A DNA stretch of 62,050 bases from assembly GCA_035623255.1 (NCBI GenBank), contig DASPTU010000099.1:1-62050 (forward strand), read 5' to 3'. The position numbers were made by a program, and so were the translations under genes. Of this stretch, positions 60,198 through 62,050 are shown one piece after another; position 1 is the first letter of the stretch; every line of letters begins with the position of its first letter. The notes beneath the pieces were generated by a model. It had not been told where the DNA came from. It saw nothing but the letters and a program-made list of their open reading frames with translations, and did not search any database. The DNA is from JAFAGX01 sp035623255. Lineage in GTDB: Bacteria > Acidobacteriota > Terriglobia > Terriglobales > Acidobacteriaceae.

Positions 60198-61946
60198 ATG
60201 GATCGCAAGTACACATTCCAGGCGTTTTCACCTGAGCGGCTATGGTCGGTTCTGCCACGGGTCGAGAAGTCCACGTTGCCGGACCTGCTGATGTTCGCAG
60301 CAGGTATTGCCCTGTTCTACGCGATCGTTCTGGTGGGTCGCACTTGGTTTGCGCCGTTCAATCCGTCGGTCGAGATCTCGCGGAGCCCCCGCGCGCTTCC
60401 GGTCTATGCGGCATTGTCGCTGCTGCGGATCACGATTGCTTACTTTCTGAGTCTCGCTTTCACTTTGGTCTACGGCTATGTCGCAGCGTACAACCCAAAA
60501 GCCGAAAAGTTCCTGATTCCACTGCTCGATGTGCTGCAGTCGATCCCTGTGCTGAGTTTCCTGCCGGGCGTAATGCTTGCCATGGTTGCATTGTTTCCCA
60601 GCCGACAACTGGGAGTTGAGTTGGGAGCCATTCTGCTCATCTTCACCGGTCAAGTGTGGAATATGGCATTCAGCTTTTACGCTTCGCTGAAAAGTATCCC
60701 CCAGGAGATGCGGGAAGCAGCAAAGATTTACCGGTTCAGTTGGTGGCAGCGCTTCACCGAGATGGAATTACCGTTCGCAGCCATCGGGCTGGTGTGGAAT
60801 TCGATGATGTCGGTGGCGGGAGGATGGTTTTTCCTAATGGCGTGTGAGATGTTCGTGCTTGGCTCCCGTGACTTTCGGCTGCCTGGGCTTGGATCGTACT
60901 TGCAGACTGCGGCGAGCGCGGGCGACACCTCGTCGATTCTGTGGGGCGTGGGCACGATGATCGCGTTGATCGTCTTGCTGGACCAGTTTGTGTGGCGGCC
61001 AGTGATTGCGTGGGCGGAGAAATTCAAAGTCGAGCAAGTGGAGAGCACCGATGCGCCACATTCATGGGTGCTCAACTTTTTGCGGCATTCGCGAATTCTG
61101 GCAGGCATTCACAAGCATGCGGTTCTTCCTCTCCGGGAGTCCCTGATGGAGCACTTCTCGCGGAGTCAGGAGCGAGAGGCGGTTCCACTGAATCGCCGGA
61201 AACTCTGGACAGGACGAATCCTGGCGCTTGCCGCGCTGGGCCTGATCACCTACGCGATGGTGCGAGTCGTGATACTGCTCACCGGGCTGACCCGGCCTGA
61301 GATCACAGAGTTGGGCTGGGGGCTGGGGGCAACTTTTCTGCGCGTGCAGTTAGCGTTGCTAATTGGGGCGGCGTGGACGATTCCGGCTGGCGTGTGGATT
61401 GGGTTGAATCCCCGCCTGGCGAGAGTCGCGCAGCCACTTGCGCAGATTGCCGCTTCGGTGCCCGCGACGGCACTATTCCCAGTGGTGCTGATGATCCTGA
61501 TCCGCCTGGGCGGAGGGCTGGGAATCGGTTCCATTGTTCTATTGCTGCTTGGCACGCAATGGTACATCCTGTTCAACGTCATCGCTGGGGCGATGGCCAT
61601 TCCAACAGACCTCAAAGAGGTTTGCTCGGTGTGCCGGATTACCGGCTTAGAACGCTGGCGAAAACTGATCCTGCCGGGAATCTTTCCATATCTGGTCACA
61701 GGCCTTGTGACCGCATCGGGCGGCGCGTGGAATGCCAGCATTGTTGCCGAGTACTTCCACTTCAAGGGCCAGATCTATTCCACAACCGGTCTGGGAGCAA
61801 CGATCAGCCAGGCTTCTGACACCGGGAATTTTGATCTTCTGATCGCTTCCACGATTGTAATGGCGGCAACGGTTGTCACTGTAAATCGACTGCTGTGGCG
61901 GCGGTTGTACTATCTTGCGGAGACACGGTTCAAGCTGGAGACGTAA
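60198..61946 (+). CDS. ABC transporter permease, two permease domains fused (nitrate/sulfonate/taurine type)
   Basis: A 582-residue inner-membrane protein with about 12 hydrophobic segments in two similar halves. The first half (about 20-275) has the EAA-type cytoplasmic loop EMREAAKIYRFSWWQRFTEM-ELP followed by WNSMMSVAGGWFFLMACE. The second (about 335-575) has LKEVCSVCRITGLERWRKLI-LPG followed by TASGGAWNASIVAEYF. These loops contact an ABC ATPase. The second halves resemble SsuC/TauC/NrtB permeases. No ATPase or substrate-binding protein is in the window; they could lie just beyond the right edge, but the terminator after this gene points to a gene on the opposite strand. Substrate unknown. 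Confidence 0.87.
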   Translation: MDRKYTFQAFSPERLWSVLPRVEKSTLPDLLMFAAGIALFYAIVLVGRTWFAPFNPSVEISRSPRALPVYAALSLLRITIAYFLSLAFTLVYGYVAAYNPKAEKFLIPLLDVLQSIPVLSFLPGVMLAMVALFPSRQLGVELGAILLIFTGQVWNMAFSFYASLKSIPQEMREAAKIYRFSWWQRFTEMELPFAAIGLVWNSMMSVAGGWFFLMACEMFVLGSRDFRLPGLGSYLQTAASAGDTSSILWGVGTMIALIVLLDQFVWRPVIAWAEKFKVEQVESTDAPHSWVLNFLRHSRILAGIHKHAVLPLRESLMEHFSRSQEREAVPLNRRKLWTGRILALAALGLITYAMVRVVILLTGLTRPEITELGWGLGATFLRVQLALLIGAAWTIPAGVWIGLNPRLARVAQPLAQIAASVPATALFPVVLMILIRLGGGLGIGSIVLLLLGTQWYILFNVIAGAMAIPTDLKEVCSVCRITGLERWRKLILPGIFPYLVTGLVTASGGAWNASIVAEYFHFKGQIYSTTGLGATISQASDTGNFDLLIASTIVMAATVVTVNRLLWRRLYYLAETRFKLET

Positions 61947-61972
61947 AAAAACCGGAACCTCGCGGTCCCGGT
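61945..61972 (-). terminator. Rho-independent terminator for a minus-strand transcript entering from the right
   Basis: Read on the minus strand, ACCGGGACC-GCGA-GGTTCCGGT forms a 9-bp stem with one G-U pair and a GNRA-type GCGA loop, directly followed by TTTTTTT. The T tract lies over the stop codon of the ABC permease gene. It should end a transcript that begins beyond the window's right edge. Confidence 0.8.
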
Positions 61973-62021
61973 CTAGTTGGCTGGCTGCCCGGATAAAAGG
62001 ATGCTCGTTTCGCGCACTATT

Positions 62022-62045
62022 GTTTCAGCGCTATCGCGCTGAAAC
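62022..62045. repeat. Perfect inverted repeat near the right edge
   Basis: GTTTCAGCGC (62022-62031) and GCGCTGAAAC (62036-62045) form a perfect 10-bp stem with a TATC loop. No T tract follows on the plus strand within the window. It lies 50 bp upstream, in minus-strand terms, of the terminator at 61945-61972 and may belong to the same transcript or be a REP-like element. Confidence 0.6.
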
Positions 62046-62050
62046 GCGCG

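Overview
The window looks like a chromosomal segment of an Acidobacteriota (Terriglobia-like) soil bacterium. The basis is the combination of very large Oar-like TonB-dependent receptors with an N-terminal carboxypeptidase-regulatory-like domain, many small secreted proteins of unknown function, moderately high GC, and short dispersed intergenic repeats of the GTCAT(C/T)C..GAAGGATC type. This assignment is inference; no rRNA or marker gene for placement is present. No CRISPR array, transposase or integrase was seen.

Layout. 1-2.3 kb: 3' part of a carboxypeptidase-regulatory-like repeat protein and a secreted lipocalin-like protein. 2.7-8.2 kb: an iron locus, with a promoter and Fur-box-like palindrome, an FTR1 permease with a C-terminal cysteine-rich DUF2318-like part, two FtsX-type permeases, an ABC ATPase fused to a complete DtxR-like metal sensor, and bacterioferritin. 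8.3-12.7 kb: glutamate racemase, myo-inositol-phosphate synthase, a cupin, a DedA protein and small proteins. 12.8-24 kb: two paralogous secreted clan-A-like glycoside hydrolases, each with an embedded discoidin domain. An acyl-CoA dehydrogenase and a methyltransferase lie between them, and a TonB receptor is divergent from the second copy across a palindromic site. 24.2-31.9 kb: a FrsA-like hydrolase, then a GntR/FCD regulator with a TGGTnnnACCA operator and a 2-oxoacid-dehydrogenase locus (beta-hydroxyacid dehydrogenase, E1alpha, E1beta, M24 protein with a lost metal ligand, E2; no E3). 32.0-33.0 kb: a tiny island flanked by 97-bp direct repeats at a tRNA-Arg(ACG) gene, carrying one HEPN-like gene. 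33.4-36.4 kb: a copper P-type ATPase with two YHS and two heavy-metal-binding domains, divergent from a small HMA-like protein. 37-40 kb: a coiled-coil membrane protein and a TPR-secretin. 40.1-49.8 kb, minus strand: TonB receptor, AhpD-like protein, aminotransferase, amidohydrolase, cupin, thrC and thrB. 50-62 kb: ordinary metabolic and envelope genes (DUF4440, SDR, trans-sulfuration enzyme, AsmA, flippase-like protein, PpiD-like chaperone, MalQ, VasI-like protein and a double-length ABC permease).

The points most worth following are the ABC-ATPase/DtxR fusion inside a complete iron import and storage operon, and the 867-bp tRNA-associated unit with a single HEPN-like cargo gene and no recombinase. 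Next are the paired glycoside hydrolases in which the usual Asn before the acid/base Glu is a Glu, and the two tightly packed catabolic loci of unknown substrate. Functions come from reading motifs by eye; no database search was possible.
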